A stretch of 64,000 nucleotides of DNA from Bacillota bacterium (GCA_017441925.1 JAFRUE010000003.1:1-64000); one strand, 5' to 3'; counted from the stretch's first letter, positions 44,621 to 53,079 are shown. Translations and numbers: made by a program. The notes: generated by a model not told the origin, from the letters alone.

Positions 44621-45744
44621 ACTGCGTCTCCTTTCCGATTCTCATCCATCAGTTCAAGGAACTTCCCGAAGAGCCATTCCGTATCCTTGGGCCCTCCGCA
44701 GGCTTCCGGATGGAACTGTACCGTATACGCGGGCGTGTCGGTATAGCGCACACCTTCGCAGGTTCCGTCGTTAACGTTGATAAAAGACTGCTCCGCGCCA
44801 GCCGGCAGCGTGTCTGCGAGGACCTCGTAGCCGTGGTTCTGGCTGGTGATGTAGACGCGGCCTGTCTCCAGGTTCTTGACCGGCTGATTACCGCCCCGGT
44901 GGCCGAATTTCATCTTGCCTGTCTTTGCGCCTTTAGCAAGCGCGAGCAGCTGGTGGCCCAAACAGATGCCGAAGACCGGCATGCGCGCGTCCGTGATCTT
45001 GCGGATCTCGCGGATCACACCTTCGTTGTCCTCCGGATCTCCGGGGCCGTTCGACAGCATCACGCCGTCAGGCTGCAGCGCCAGGATCTCCTCCGCGGTC
45101 GAGGCCGCCGGTACGTCGATGACCTCGCATCCACGTTTCTGCAGCTCTCTGTGGATATTGGCCTTAGCACCGTAATCCCACAGGACGACTTTGTATCTGC
45201 GCTCGCCTTCTGCCGGATAGATCACTGTCTCCTGCGGCGATACCCTGTCGACCGGATGGTCCACACGGTAAGAGCGCATCGGAGCAAGCTCTTCTTCCAA
45301 ATAGGGCGGTTTGTGCGTGCTGATCAGACCATTCATCGTGCCAGCCTCGCGGATCGTTCTGGCGAGCTCGCGCGTATCGATCCCGTAGATGCCGGGAATA
45401 CCTTTCTCCCGCAGCATACTGTCCAGATCCCCCTGGCATCTGTAGTTGGAGGGAGCCTTGCACCACTCTTTTACGATGTAGGCGGACAGATAGATGCCCT
45501 TGCTCTCATAATCCTCGGGAATCATACCGTAGTTGCCGATCAGCGGAAAAGTCTGTACAACGATCTGTCCCGCATAGCTCGGATCGGTCAGCGTCTCCAG
45601 ATATCCGACCATTCCCGTGGTGAAAACGACCTCTCCGACCAGTCCGTCCGTCGGTGCACCAAAGCTCTTCCCCTCAAACACCCGGCCGTTTGCAAGCATC
45701 AGGTATACCGGCTGCCCGGTCATGCTTTTCTGCGCTTCTCCCAT
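44611..45744 (-). CDS. carA: Carbamoyl-phosphate synthase small subunit
   Basis: 377 residues. Glutamine amidotransferase subunit feeding ammonia to CarB: catalytic Cys in FGICLGHQLLA and the His/Glu pair in VQFHPEACGG. The N-terminal CPSase domain begins MLANGRVFEGKSFGA. AGGAGGA six bases before the ATG at 45744 supports that start; an in-frame ATG at 45723 is less likely. Preceded by a leader of about 217 nt with two hairpins. Confidence 0.97.
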   Translation of the reverse strand: MGEAQKSMTGQPVYLMLANGRVFEGKSFGAPTDGLVGEVVFTTGMVGYLETLTDPSYAGQIVVQTFPLIGNYGMIPEDYESKGIYLSAYIVKEWCKAPSNYRCQGDLDSMLREKGIPGIYGIDTRELARTIREAGTMNGLISTHKPPYLEEELAPMRSYRVDHPVDRVSPQETVIYPAEGERRYKVVLWDYGAKANIHRELQKRGCEVIDVPAASTAEEILALQPDGVMLSNGPGDPEDNEGVIREIRKITDARMPVFGICLGHQLLALAKGAKTGKMKFGHRGGNQPVKNLETGRVYITSQNHGYEVLADTLPAGAEQSFINVNDGTCEGVRYTDTPAYTVQFHPEACGGPKDTEWLFGKFLELMDENRKGDAVCR

Positions 45745-45777
45745 GCTTCTCCTCCTGTAGTCTCTAGGCTCTTTCTG

Positions 45778-45820
45778 AAAAAATTACCACGCATTCACTG
45801 TAAAAAACAATGAACCGTGG
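45778..45820 (-). promoter_or_regulatory. Terminator-like attenuator in the carAB leader
   Basis: Read leftward, CCACG (45820-45816) with TTCA pairs with TGAA and CGTGG (45791-45787), and the stem is followed at once by TAATTTTTT (45786-45778). It lies 34-76 bp before the carA ATG, downstream of the promoter, so it can stop transcription before the structural genes. Confidence 0.6.
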
Positions 45821-45896
45821 CTGCTGTTATGTTCTGTATAATGAAACGGGAAAGACCGGAAACAGTCCCGCACCCCTTCCGATGCCTCTGACTCAT
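45795..45896 (-). CDS. Possible 33-residue leader peptide of carAB
   Basis: ATG at 45896 with AGGAGGGATTAGA in front opens 33 codons (MSQRHRKGCGTVSGLSRFI..., ending CFLQ) that stop inside the attenuator hairpin. No family resemblance. Arg codons are present (4 of 33) but not clustered enough to call an arginine attenuator with confidence. Confidence 0.35.
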   Translation of the reverse strand: MSQRHRKGCGTVSGLSRFIIQNITAATVHCFLQ

Positions 45897-45912
45897 TCTA
45901 ATCCCTCCTGTC

Positions 45913-45960
45913 TGCAGGCGGTCTTAACGTACGTGTGACCACGTGCGTCTCTGACCTGCA
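45913..45960 (-). other. Large hairpin at the 5' end of the carAB transcript
   Basis: TGCAGG...CCTGCA outer arms and an inner ACGTACGTG/CACGTGCGT stem around TGAC. It starts at the predicted first transcribed base. I do not see a canonical PyrR binding motif. Confidence 0.5.
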
Positions 45961-45967
45961 AGAATAG

Positions 45968-45996
45968 ATTCTATCACAAATCATACAGAAGTGCAA
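45968..45996 (-). promoter_or_regulatory. Promoter of carAB
   Basis: Reverse strand TTGCAC (45996-45991), 17-bp spacer, TAGAAT (45973-45968). Confidence 0.65.
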
Positions 45997-46003
45997 CAGC
46001 ATT

Positions 46004-47329
46004 TTAGACCTGCATATACAAATATTTTCCCTTGATATACCGGATCATATTGAGGATCATCCGGAAGCAGAGGCTGATCATGTTCGCGAGGAAAACGCCT
46101 GCGGCTCCCATCGTCCAGTGATAGCAGAAAAGCCACGTTAAAGGCAGGCGGATCGCCCATACCGCGATCATTGTCACGATCATAACGTATCTTACGTCGC
46201 CTCCGACGCGCAGCTGCGGATCCAGCGAGTTCAGCGATGCGCCGGGGATCCCGAGCATCAGCGAGAAGAGCGTCACCTGCGCCGCGCCGATCTGGACTTC
46301 CGCATCCGCCGCATACAGCGGAGCAAGCCGGTAACGCAGGGCCAGGACGATCAGAGCCAGGACAACGGACAGGCCCTCTGCCGCCGCCCACAGCTTCCAG
46401 CCGGTCTTCTTCGCCGCTTTATAGTCCTTTGCGCCGATCAGCTGTCCGACGACCGTAAGCGAGATCGTTGAAAAGATTCCCTGCGGCACGGCCGAGAGTC
46501 CGTACAGGGAATTCGCCACATTATAGACCGCTGCCTGATACGCGCCAAGACCGATGACGAGCGAGTTGCCGAGCAGATATCCCAGCTGGACAAAGACGGA
46601 CTCAAGCGAAGCCGGCAGACCGAGCCGGAAGATACGGCGGGAGACGTCCGCCTGCGGTCTGAAGATATTGCGCGAAATGATATGATATCTGCGGTTATGC
46701 AGGATCATGATGTAGGCAAATACCGCTCCGACCATGCGGCAGAGCAGCATGGAAAGGCCAGCTCCGGCAACGCCCATCTTGAGAACCCGTACGAACAGGA
46801 TCGTCCCGCCGAGCATCACGGCGTATACAGCGATATTGACGATCATCGGCGTCCGGCTGTCTCCGGTATTGCGGATCGTCCCCTGAAGGAGATTGTAGAT
46901 CAGCATCGAAGGCATCGACAGCATGATGATCCGGAAATAGATCTTTGCATCCGAGAGCAGCTCCGGATCCGCGTTCGGCATGATCAGACGGAGCGTCGGC
47001 ACCGCTCCTATGAACAGCAGGACGGATACGGCGGCAGAGCCTACGATCATCAGGAACAGCGACTGCTCCACGACACGGGAAGCCCCCGGAATATCGCCAG
47101 CGCCTTCCATCCGCGAACAGAGGATCTGCGCGCCGATCACCAGAATATTGGATATTGCCGCCAGAATCGTCCCTACCATATTGCACTGCGCGATCGCCGT
47201 CAGGGAAGAATAGCTGATCCCTCCGACAAGCGCATTAAAGACTTGTGAAACGGATGTCGCGAGCAGATTTTCAAATACGATCGGCATTGAAAACCGCAGG
47301 ATGGATATTCTTTCACGTTCCGTTCCCAT
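46004..47329 (-). CDS. MATE-family efflux transporter
   Basis: 441 residues, about twelve transmembrane helices in two homologous halves; the N-terminal 'RFSMPIVFENLLATSVSQVFNALVGGI' and the second-half 'RLGLPASLESVFVQLGYLLGNSLVIGLGAYQ' are typical of MATE sodium or proton antiporters exporting drugs or metabolites. Starts 12 bp after the M48 protease stop, so the two probably form one transcript. Confidence 0.93.
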   Translation of the reverse strand: MGTERERISILRFSMPIVFENLLATSVSQVFNALVGGISYSSLTAIAQCNMVGTILAAISNILVIGAQILCSRMEGAGDIPGASRVVEQSLFLMIVGSAAVSVLLFIGAVPTLRLIMPNADPELLSDAKIYFRIIMLSMPSMLIYNLLQGTIRNTGDSRTPMIVNIAVYAVMLGGTILFVRVLKMGVAGAGLSMLLCRMVGAVFAYIMILHNRRYHIISRNIFRPQADVSRRIFRLGLPASLESVFVQLGYLLGNSLVIGLGAYQAAVYNVANSLYGLSAVPQGIFSTISLTVVGQLIGAKDYKAAKKTGWKLWAAAEGLSVVLALIVLALRYRLAPLYAADAEVQIGAAQVTLFSLMLGIPGASLNSLDPQLRVGGDVRYVMIVTMIAVWAIRLPLTWLFCYHWTMGAAGVFLANMISLCFRMILNMIRYIKGKYLYMQV

Positions 47330-47341
47330 GATGATGCCTCC

Positions 47342-48553
47342 TTATTTCTGAATCGCATCAATTCTCTGGCTTAAGGTTGGATGTGAGTATTCCAGTTTAA
47401 CGAGCAGCGGGGAAGGCGCGAGATCGGCATAATTCTGCTTTGCCAGCTTCTTCAGGCCGCTGACGAGAGCCTCTCCGTACCCCTCCTTAACAGCCTGCGC
47501 GTCCGCGCGGTATTCCGCCTTACGTGAGAAATAATTGAAGAGCAGGCCGAACAGGGGCGATATAAGCGCAAATTCCACGCTCATGATCAGGAGTAGGGCA
47601 AAACCGTAGTTCACGCCCTCGAAGCCGAACGCCGTGAAAAGCTCCGGCGTCCGCACGGTCAGCCAGGCGAGCACGCCCAGCACGATCATCTGTAGCAGGG
47701 AGAAAAGCTGATTGCGCAGCGTATCTTTGTGCAGGCCGTGCCCCATTTCATGCGCAAAAACGGCACATATCTCATCCGGTGTCATGGCTTCCACCAGCGT
47801 ATCGTACAGAACAATGGTCTTCATCTTCCCGAACCCGGAAAAATACGCATTGGACTTGGTGGTCCGGCGGGAAGCGTCCATCACCCGGATCGCGCGCACC
47901 CGGTAGCCGTTTTTCTCAAGAAGCGCTGTGAGGCTGTCCTTGAGCTCTCCGTCCTCCAGCGGCTTGAATTTGTTGAAGATCTTGCTGAAAAAAGGATACA
48001 GAAACGAGAACATCAGCGTGAACAGAGTCATGATCCCGGCAAATACGACGATCAGCCAGTCTCCAAGGCTCTGATGCACGCCCATAAGCATCGCGCCGAT
48101 ACCGATCATCAGGAACAGGCCGATCACGAATTCCTTGATCTGGTCGGCGCAGAAAGTCCCGGCCGTCGCTTTGTTGAAGCCGTATTTCTCCTCGATGACC
48201 ATGGTGCGATACCAGGCGAAAGGAATCAAGAGCAGCGAGGAAAGACTTGAGAGCAGCACCACCGACTCCATCTGCGCAAAATCCGTATCCGCGAAGAGCT
48301 TTGCGAAGGCCGCGTACACATTAAACATCAGGAGCACCATATCGATCACATAGGAGACCGTGGAGGAAATGATCTCGAGGCGGGATATCTCCGCGTGATA
48401 GGCTCTCCATTTCCGGTAGGTCTCGCCGTCATAAACGTCGGCCACGTTCTCCGGGACGGGGTTATGCGCCGAACGCATCCGGATCCAGGTCAGGAGCAGC
48501 TTATACAGATATACAACTGTCACTATGATCAGCACGAGCGCTTTATAATTCAT
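47342..48553 (-). CDS. M48-family membrane metallopeptidase (Ste24/HtpX-like)
   Basis: 403 residues. Zinc motif HEMGH at 268-272 with a later Glu ligand near SVEFALISP/EYRADAQA. At least six hydrophobic helices before and after the active site. The N-terminal domain (residues 30-130) resembles CAAX prenyl protease 1. Probably membrane-protein quality control. The frame is open to 48604, but the start at 48553 (AAAGGAA upstream) makes MNYKALVLIIVTVVYLYK the first membrane segment. Confidence 0.88.
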   Translation of the reverse strand: MNYKALVLIIVTVVYLYKLLLTWIRMRSAHNPVPENVADVYDGETYRKWRAYHAEISRLEIISSTVSYVIDMVLLMFNVYAAFAKLFADTDFAQMESVVLLSSLSSLLLIPFAWYRTMVIEEKYGFNKATAGTFCADQIKEFVIGLFLMIGIGAMLMGVHQSLGDWLIVVFAGIMTLFTLMFSFLYPFFSKIFNKFKPLEDGELKDSLTALLEKNGYRVRAIRVMDASRRTTKSNAYFSGFGKMKTIVLYDTLVEAMTPDEICAVFAHEMGHGLHKDTLRNQLFSLLQMIVLGVLAWLTVRTPELFTAFGFEGVNYGFALLLIMSVEFALISPLFGLLFNYFSRKAEYRADAQAVKEGYGEALVSGLKKLAKQNYADLAPSPLLVKLEYSHPTLSQRIDAIQK

Positions 48554-48649
48554 CTGTCGGGAGTTCCTTTCTGAAGATTGGATATCCTGCTGACATTTTA
48601 TCACTTAGGCGCGGCTGAATCAAGCAGATCCGGGAGACTTTGCCGCCGT

Positions 48650-48681
48650 AAAAAAACAGGACCGCGTTAACTGCGGCCCTG
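48650..48681 (-). terminator. Terminator of the 81-residue gene
   Basis: CAGGACCGC (48657-48665) pairs with GCGGCCCTG (48673-48681) with one wobble. Read leftward it is followed by seven T. Confidence 0.85.
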
Positions 48682-48722
48682 CTTCTGTTTCAATCCGGTT
48701 CATATAGGACCCGGATCCGCCC

Positions 48723-48968
48723 TCAGGCGATCCTCAGCGGTCCCTTGGTATCGTTCATAGAACGCATAAATCTAGTGATTCTGTCTTTTGCTTCCAGCTC
48801 TGTGCACATTTGTATATCGAAATCCTGAGAGAGACGCCATACGTCGTCCCCGCTCACTTTATAAACGCCTATTCCGTTATTGTTTGTACAGTATTTCGAT
48901 CCATCAGTCGTCCACGAAGCGCTGGAGACATACTCACCGCCATGCGACATCGTGAAGTCGTAAGACAT
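48723..48968 (-). CDS. Hypothetical small protein, 81 residues
   Basis: Not recognised. Starts MSYDFTMSHGGEYVSSAS at 48968 with GGAGG and a second purine-rich site upstream; the longer frame to 49055 begins inside the next gene. The sequence alternates Ser/Thr/Asn-rich strands with Trp and Tyr (SWTTDGSKYCTNNNGIGVYKVSGDDVW) and ends basic (GPLRIA), suggesting a small beta-rich domain. Cytoplasmic by composition; one cysteine pair. Follows the acyltransferase gene by 83 bp on the same strand and ends in its own terminator. Confidence 0.55.
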   Translation of the reverse strand: MSYDFTMSHGGEYVSSASWTTDGSKYCTNNNGIGVYKVSGDDVWRLSQDFDIQMCTELEAKDRITRFMRSMNDTKGPLRIA

Positions 48969-49051
48969 ACCTCGCCTTCCGCCTCCTTTCTTATTCGATT
49001 TTCGCCAGTTTTGCCCGGTTAAGTATACTATAACACTCTTTCCGGTAAAAG

Positions 49052-50077
49052 TCAAGCCCTTTTATTCCAGACCATCAGGCCCAGCGCCGCGCCGCACTCG
49101 CCGCCGTTCTCGAGATATTCGGCCCATGCCCGCTGGAAAGAACCGTTCCGCGGCAGCATCGCCGGATCGCCGGTGTATTTTACGTAAAAAGCTCTCCAGA
49201 GATTGCTCCCCTGATCCGGCCATTTGTCCACTATCGTGTAGTCCCGCATGAACGGCAGGACATTGCACTTACGCGGAAGGAAATCCTCCTGATCCGGCCA
49301 CAGGAGCCAGCTGTGGCAGACGAAGACCGGAGGCTGCGGATCTGTCCCTTCCAGGCGCAGTCCGTCAAAGAACTCCACAGCCTTATCATACGCGTCAGCC
49401 ACCGATTCATACGGCATATGCCCGCAGGACGGAATATGCACGTTGATCAGTGTCATATCCGGTGTGATCATTGTCCCGTTGATCTTGACAGGCTCTTTTA
49501 GTTCATCGTAATCACTTGCATGGACCAGCTCGAACTGCAGTCTGCCGAGCTTGAACCGGCTGACCGTATAAAATCTCCGGAACCAGTCCACAAAAGTCCC
49601 GTCAATACCGTACATCTTGCGGCATTCGAGCAGTTTGTAGCCGAAGTCCTCAAAACTGTCATGCCTGATCTCCCGCGGGATCCCTGCTTTGTCCCATAAT
49701 ACCGCGGCATCCTCCAGCAGCAGAATGCTGTAAAGGTACTGCAGAGAATACGGATGGATCCTGGCAGCGTCCTTCAGCGCGGCCGTCTCCTTCATATGGG
49801 CTTCATAGGCAAACGTCCGGTCCGCGCCGTACAGCCACAGTGGCCAAGCATCGCCCGGCAGCGATGCAGGCAGTACAGACGGGCCTCTCTTGCCGGAAGA
49901 GCCGGGCACTTCGGTCTCCATCAGCTCCTCGCGGCTTTTTTCCAGTAATTTCACAAAATCCGGCCATGCCGCGCTTAGCTTCAGCACGCGAAAAACACGG
50001 TTCAGATTATGCTCTGCCCCGTACGGCAGCGTATATTCCGCCAGATAATCTTCGAGTCTCTTTTCCCATAAATCCAT
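49052..50077 (-). CDS. Acyltransferase-domain protein (GNAT_C type)
   Basis: 341 residues. The organisation is that of the two-domain 'acyltransferase domain-containing' proteins common in Clostridia: an N-terminal helical region (about 1-150) and a C-terminal GNAT-like domain with KLGRLQFELV, INVHIPSCG and VFVCHSWLL. Substrate unknown. The in-frame start at 50077 has AAAGGG upstream; an ATG at 50095 is possible. Own promoter at 50146-50174. Confidence 0.7.
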   Translation of the reverse strand: MDLWEKRLEDYLAEYTLPYGAEHNLNRVFRVLKLSAAWPDFVKLLEKSREELMETEVPGSSGKRGPSVLPASLPGDAWPLWLYGADRTFAYEAHMKETAALKDAARIHPYSLQYLYSILLLEDAAVLWDKAGIPREIRHDSFEDFGYKLLECRKMYGIDGTFVDWFRRFYTVSRFKLGRLQFELVHASDYDELKEPVKINGTMITPDMTLINVHIPSCGHMPYESVADAYDKAVEFFDGLRLEGTDPQPPVFVCHSWLLWPDQEDFLPRKCNVLPFMRDYTIVDKWPDQGSNLWRAFYVKYTGDPAMLPRNGSFQRAWAEYLENGGECGAALGLMVWNKRA

Positions 50078-50145
50078 AGCTAAACCCTTTTGCTCCATGC
50101 ATCTGCTCATTCAGTTGTGGTGTTCCTGCACATAATCTCAGTATA

Positions 50146-50174
50146 ATTATAACAGGGTTTTTAGAGAATTGCAA
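50146..50174 (-). promoter_or_regulatory. Promoter of the acyltransferase gene
   Basis: Reverse strand TTGCAA (50174-50169), 17-bp spacer, TATAAT (50151-50146). Confidence 0.75.
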
Positions 50175-50196
50175 GACAGCTGGCCGGAATTTTTGT

Positions 50197-50238
50197 GATA
50201 AAATAAGGATCTGCCGGAGTTTTTGCTCTGACAGATCC
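50197..50238 (-). terminator. Terminator of the radical SAM gene
   Basis: GGATCTG (50207-50213) pairs with CAGATCC (50232-50238). Read leftward it is followed by TTATTTTATC. It lies 38 bp past the stop codon at 50276. Confidence 0.7.
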
Positions 50239-50275
50239 CCGTTGATCCGGCCGAAAACCGTCTCGTCTGACGGAT

Positions 50276-51385
50276 TTACCTCTGAAGAAGCGCCGCGACC
50301 TGATCCCGCTTCTCGAACAGGACACAGCCTCCGCTGTGCTCTCCTTCCAGCAGACCGTTTTCACGCAGCGCCCTAAAGAGCGGCGAATTCAGCGCTTCCC
50401 GCAGGGAAGACACGGCGACATTGATATCCGAGTACGGCGAGAAAGGACAAGGCTCGGCGCCTCCATGGGAATTGATATGGAAGAACTCCCGGCCGCCCGC
50501 CATACATCCGCCCATCGCAAGCTCATCGCCGGGGAAAGAAAGCAGGATCACGTCCTGCTGCCGGCTGCGGACCGCATCGATCCGCTCCGCAAGATATACC
50601 CTCTCCGCCTCTCCCGGTGCCAGGAAGGTCTCCTCCGCGCGCGTCGGGACATATTCCACATAGATGATAAGCCTGCAGCCGCGGCTGATCAGTGTATCCA
50701 TGAATTCCGGTGACGTGACTTCTTTATAGTTCCGCGTCGTCACGGTAACGGACGCACCAAAGAGCTGCCTCTTCTCATGGAAATCATCCATCAGCCTGAG
50801 CAGTCTGCCGTACATACCCTGTCCGCGCCTTGCGTCTGTCACCTGCATACCGCCCTCGATGCTCAGCACCGGGACAAGATTGCGGCAGCGGTCAAACAGC
50901 GCACGGTATTCGTCGTTGAAAAATGTCCCGTTCGTGAAGATCGGGAACAGGATCTCCGGTATATCCCCGGCCGCATCAATAACGTCTCTGCGGATCATCG
51001 GTTCACCGCCGGCCAGCATAATAAAGCTCACACCGAGCTCCCTGGCCTCCTCGAAAATCTTCTTCCACTGCTCACCGGTCAGCTGGTCCACCGGAGCGTC
51101 ATCCGTCGCGGACTCCAGTCCTCTCGCGTAGCAGCCTGCGCAGTGCAGGTTGCAGCGGCTCGTGATGCTTGCGATCAGAAAAGCGGGCACATGCTCGCCC
51201 TTTTCTTCCAATGCCATACGTGTCCTTGCCGCTTTAGCGCTTGCGACGGCAAACCGCGCGAAAAAAGCGCTCTGCTTCGGATCGCGCAGCGTCGCCTTGA
51301 CCGCATCCTGTATGATCTTGCCGGCTCCGTCCGCTATATGTTTCTGCAGATCGATATTTTCCTGATTCAGTTTGTTGTCGGGCAT
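50276..51385 (-). CDS. Radical SAM protein
   Basis: 369 residues. [4Fe-4S]-binding CNLHCAGC (Cys78, 82 and 85) and the GGEP motif (MLAGGEPM) show a radical S-adenosylmethionine enzyme. A C-terminal region with ACPFSPYSD-like Cys (GGAEPCPFSPYSD) and GGCVLFEKRD suggests a shortened auxiliary-cluster (SPASM-like) domain. Substrate unknown. Downstream of the ferredoxin, DUF1858 and rubredoxin genes on the same strand, whose products may supply electrons. Confidence 0.85.
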   Translation of the reverse strand: MPDNKLNQENIDLQKHIADGAGKIIQDAVKATLRDPKQSAFFARFAVASAKAARTRMALEEKGEHVPAFLIASITSRCNLHCAGCYARGLESATDDAPVDQLTGEQWKKIFEEARELGVSFIMLAGGEPMIRRDVIDAAGDIPEILFPIFTNGTFFNDEYRALFDRCRNLVPVLSIEGGMQVTDARRGQGMYGRLLRLMDDFHEKRQLFGASVTVTTRNYKEVTSPEFMDTLISRGCRLIIYVEYVPTRAEETFLAPGEAERVYLAERIDAVRSRQQDVILLSFPGDELAMGGCMAGGREFFHINSHGGAEPCPFSPYSDINVAVSSLREALNSPLFRALRENGLLEGEHSGGCVLFEKRDQVAALLQR

Positions 51386-51410
51386 TCTGCAATCTCCTCA
51401 TCAGATATAC

Positions 51411-51442
51411 AAATGCCCGGGCGCATAACCGTCCCGGGCATT
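51411..51442 (-). terminator. Intercistronic hairpin between rubredoxin and radical SAM genes
   Basis: AATGCCCGGG (51411-51420) and CCCGGGCATT (51433-51442) form a 10-bp perfect stem. The leftward strand has only a weak T-rich tail (TGTATATC), so it may be a partial terminator or mRNA-processing site. Confidence 0.5.
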
Positions 51443-51450
51443 CTGTTTTT

Positions 51451-51609
51451 TTACTGTTTCTCAAACATGTCCTTGCCTACGCCGCAAAGCGGGCAGACCC
51501 AATCCTCCGGAATGTCCTCAAAGGCTGTTCCGGGCTCGATCCCGCTCTCAGGATCGCCAACCTCCGGATCATAGACATATCCGCATGCCGTGCATACATA
51601 CTTATCCAT
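51451..51609 (-). CDS. Rubredoxin
   Basis: 52-residue iron protein, complete. Cys6/Cys9 (CTAC) and Cys39/Cys42 (CPLC) coordinate one iron; [27 protein letters not shown] is the classic rubredoxin core. Works as a one-electron carrier, often for oxygen or peroxide detoxification in anaerobes. AAAGGAG precedes the ATG. Between DUF1858 (31 bp upstream) and radical SAM. Confidence 0.97.
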   Translation of the reverse strand: MDKYVCTACGYVYDPEVGDPESGIEPGTAFEDIPEDWVCPLCGVGKDMFEKQ

Positions 51610-51640
51610 TATTCCTGCTCCTTTCCGTCAGCGCCGGAAA

Positions 51641-51862
51641 TCAGGCGCCTTCTTCTTCCTTAGCCGCAAGGTATTCGTTCAGCAGGTCCGCGATCTTGTT
51701 CTCATCCAGGCCGTGTACAAAGCAGGCTTCGGCCAGCGTCTCTCCCTGAGAAGCGAAGCAGCCTACGCAGTGCATACCGGTCTGCATCAGAATGACTGCA
51801 AGATTCGGATCGATCTGAAGAATATCCTCGATGATCATGTCTTTTGTAACTTGCTGTGCCAT
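51641..51862 (-). CDS. DUF1858-domain small redox protein
   Basis: 73 residues. MITED-like start (KDMIIEDILQIDPNLAVILMQTGMHCVGC) with a CVGC cysteine pair defines DUF1858, often found alone or fused to hybrid-cluster-type redox proteins. AGGAGGGG before the ATG at 51862 rules out the longer frame to 51895. Immediately upstream of the rubredoxin gene. Confidence 0.88.
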   Translation of the reverse strand: MAQQVTKDMIIEDILQIDPNLAVILMQTGMHCVGCFASQGETLAEACFVHGLDENKIADLLNEYLAAKEEEGA

Positions 51863-51926
51863 AATAATCCCCTCCTGTCTTATCTGTATATACAATATAT
51901 GTCACCCGCCGTGCGGGACTCTTTTC

Positions 51927-51956
51927 AAAAAGATCCTCTGCCACCGGCAGAGAATC
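51927..51956 (-). terminator. Terminator of the ferredoxin transcript
   Basis: GATCCTCTGCC and GGCAGAGAATC form an 11-bp stem with one mismatch; leftward it is followed by TTTTT. It lies 46 bp past the ferredoxin stop, so DUF1858 probably needs its own promoter or read-through. Confidence 0.7.
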
Positions 51957-52002
51957 CTTGTCAGCTTTGCAAGAGCTGATCTGTGCCGCTCTTTTTCCGA
52001 AA

Positions 52003-52173
52003 TTACTCGGCCTGAGGAGCACCTACCGGGCAAACATTGGCACAGGATCCGCACTCGATGCACTTGTCAGGATCGATTACGTACTTGCCGTCGCCCTCAG
52101 AAATAGCCTCGACCGGGCATTCTGCTGCGCAAGCGCCACAAGCGATGCAGTCATCACTAATTACATATGCCAT
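52003..52173 (-). CDS. 2[4Fe-4S] ferredoxin
   Basis: 56 residues, typical clostridial ferredoxin length. Two CxxCxxCxxxCP clusters: CIACGACAAECP (residues 9-20) and CIECGSCANVCP (38-49). Low-potential electron carrier in the cytosol. TAAGGAGGT precedes the ATG. Has its own promoter with a palindrome between promoter and start; first gene of the redox set. Confidence 0.97.
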   Translation of the reverse strand: MAYVISDDCIACGACAAECPVEAISEGDGKYVIDPDKCIECGSCANVCPVGAPQAE

Positions 52174-52190
52174 AACAGCACCTCCTTAAT

Positions 52191-52207
52191 ACTCAAGGAA
52201 CTTGAGT
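52191..52207. promoter_or_regulatory. Perfect palindrome before the ferredoxin gene
   Basis: ACTCAAG-GAA-CTTGAGT lies between the predicted transcription start and the ribosome binding site. Possible operator or 5' mRNA hairpin; it does not match Fur or PerR boxes. Confidence 0.45.
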
Positions 52208-52226
52208 TAGATAAATTTGTATGATA

Positions 52227-52255
52227 ATTGTAAAACAATTATTTCAAAAATGCAA
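52227..52255 (-). promoter_or_regulatory. Promoter of the ferredoxin gene
   Basis: Reverse strand TTGCAT (52255-52250), 17-bp spacer, TACAAT (52232-52227). Confidence 0.7.
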
Positions 52256-52353
52256 GGCCTTCCGCCAAAAACCGATGAAATCACAGTGAACGAAATTTAA
52301 ACAATCTGTGACGGAGCGGGAATATATCCTTCCGGCTGCCCCGCAAACCGGTC

Positions 52354-53079
52354 TTATTTCATCCAGGCGTTTTTCGTGAATTCATACATCGCAATCCCGG
52401 CCGCCATCGGAAGATTCAGGCTGTCGATATCCCTGGAATGCCGGATGATGACAGACGTGCAGAAATCCGCATACGCATCCGGCAGTCCGGTCGCTTCGTT
52501 TCCGAAGATCAGCGAATACGGCTCCTTGATCGTAACGTCCGTGATCGGAATACTCGCAGTCAGCATAAACGCGTACCTCTCGTTGCCGGGGAATCTGGCG
52601 CAGTAATCCTCGATCGAGTCAAAATACTCCACCCGGACATGGAACGCGGCGCCCATCGACGACCGTATCGTCCTCGGATCGTAGAAATCCACAGCATTCC
52701 TGATGATCGCGATATTGGTTATTCCGAACCCGACCGCCGTACGGATTATCGTCCCCATATTGCCCGCGTCGGACGGGTTGACCAGGACGATATGCGAACA
52801 GTTTTCAAGCGGCTGCTCCGTCTTGCGGAACTCCCCGATCACATAACAGTTGCCCTTGGGCGACAGGATGTTAAAAGCTTTGTCGCTCGTTTCACAGTGG
52901 ATGCTGTACCGGCTGCACATCTCCTTAAGCCTGATGATCCCTTCTGTTTCCTCGAGGGACGGACTCAGGAAGACTCTTGTAACTCTGTCCGGCTGGCTCT
53001 TGACGAGCTCGTACGTCAGTGTCGCGCCGAGGGCGTACGACACGTCCATATCGTGTTTGTAGCGTTGTATTTTTCTCAT
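52354..53079 (-). CDS. SpoU/TrmH-family RNA 2'-O-methyltransferase
   Basis: 241 residues. The three SpoU motifs are present: NPSDAGNMGTIIRTA, SLIFGNEATGLP and LNLPMAAGIAMYEF, which form the trefoil knot binding S-adenosylmethionine. Target rRNA or tRNA position unknown. The longer frame to 53289 is rejected because ATG at 53079 overlaps the upstream stop as ATGA, indicating translational coupling to the C39-like gene. Confidence 0.9.
   Translation of the reverse strand: MRKIQRYKHDMDVSYALGATLTYELVKSQPDRVTRVFLSPSLEETEGIIRLKEMCSRYSIHCETSDKAFNILSPKGNCYVIGEFRKTEQPLENCSHIVLVNPSDAGNMGTIIRTAVGFGITNIAIIRNAVDFYDPRTIRSSMGAAFHVRVEYFDSIEDYCARFPGNERYAFMLTASIPITDVTIKEPYSLIFGNEATGLPDAYADFCTSVIIRHSRDIDSLNLPMAAGIAMYEFTKNAWMK

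Noticed and set aside
41534..44746. 1070-codon open frame antisense to carB
   Set aside because: Codon bias of a GC-rich gene leaves the opposite frame open; its sequence has no recognisable domain and carB is certain. The same holds for long antisense frames opposite recR, GH2, the APC permease and pepF.
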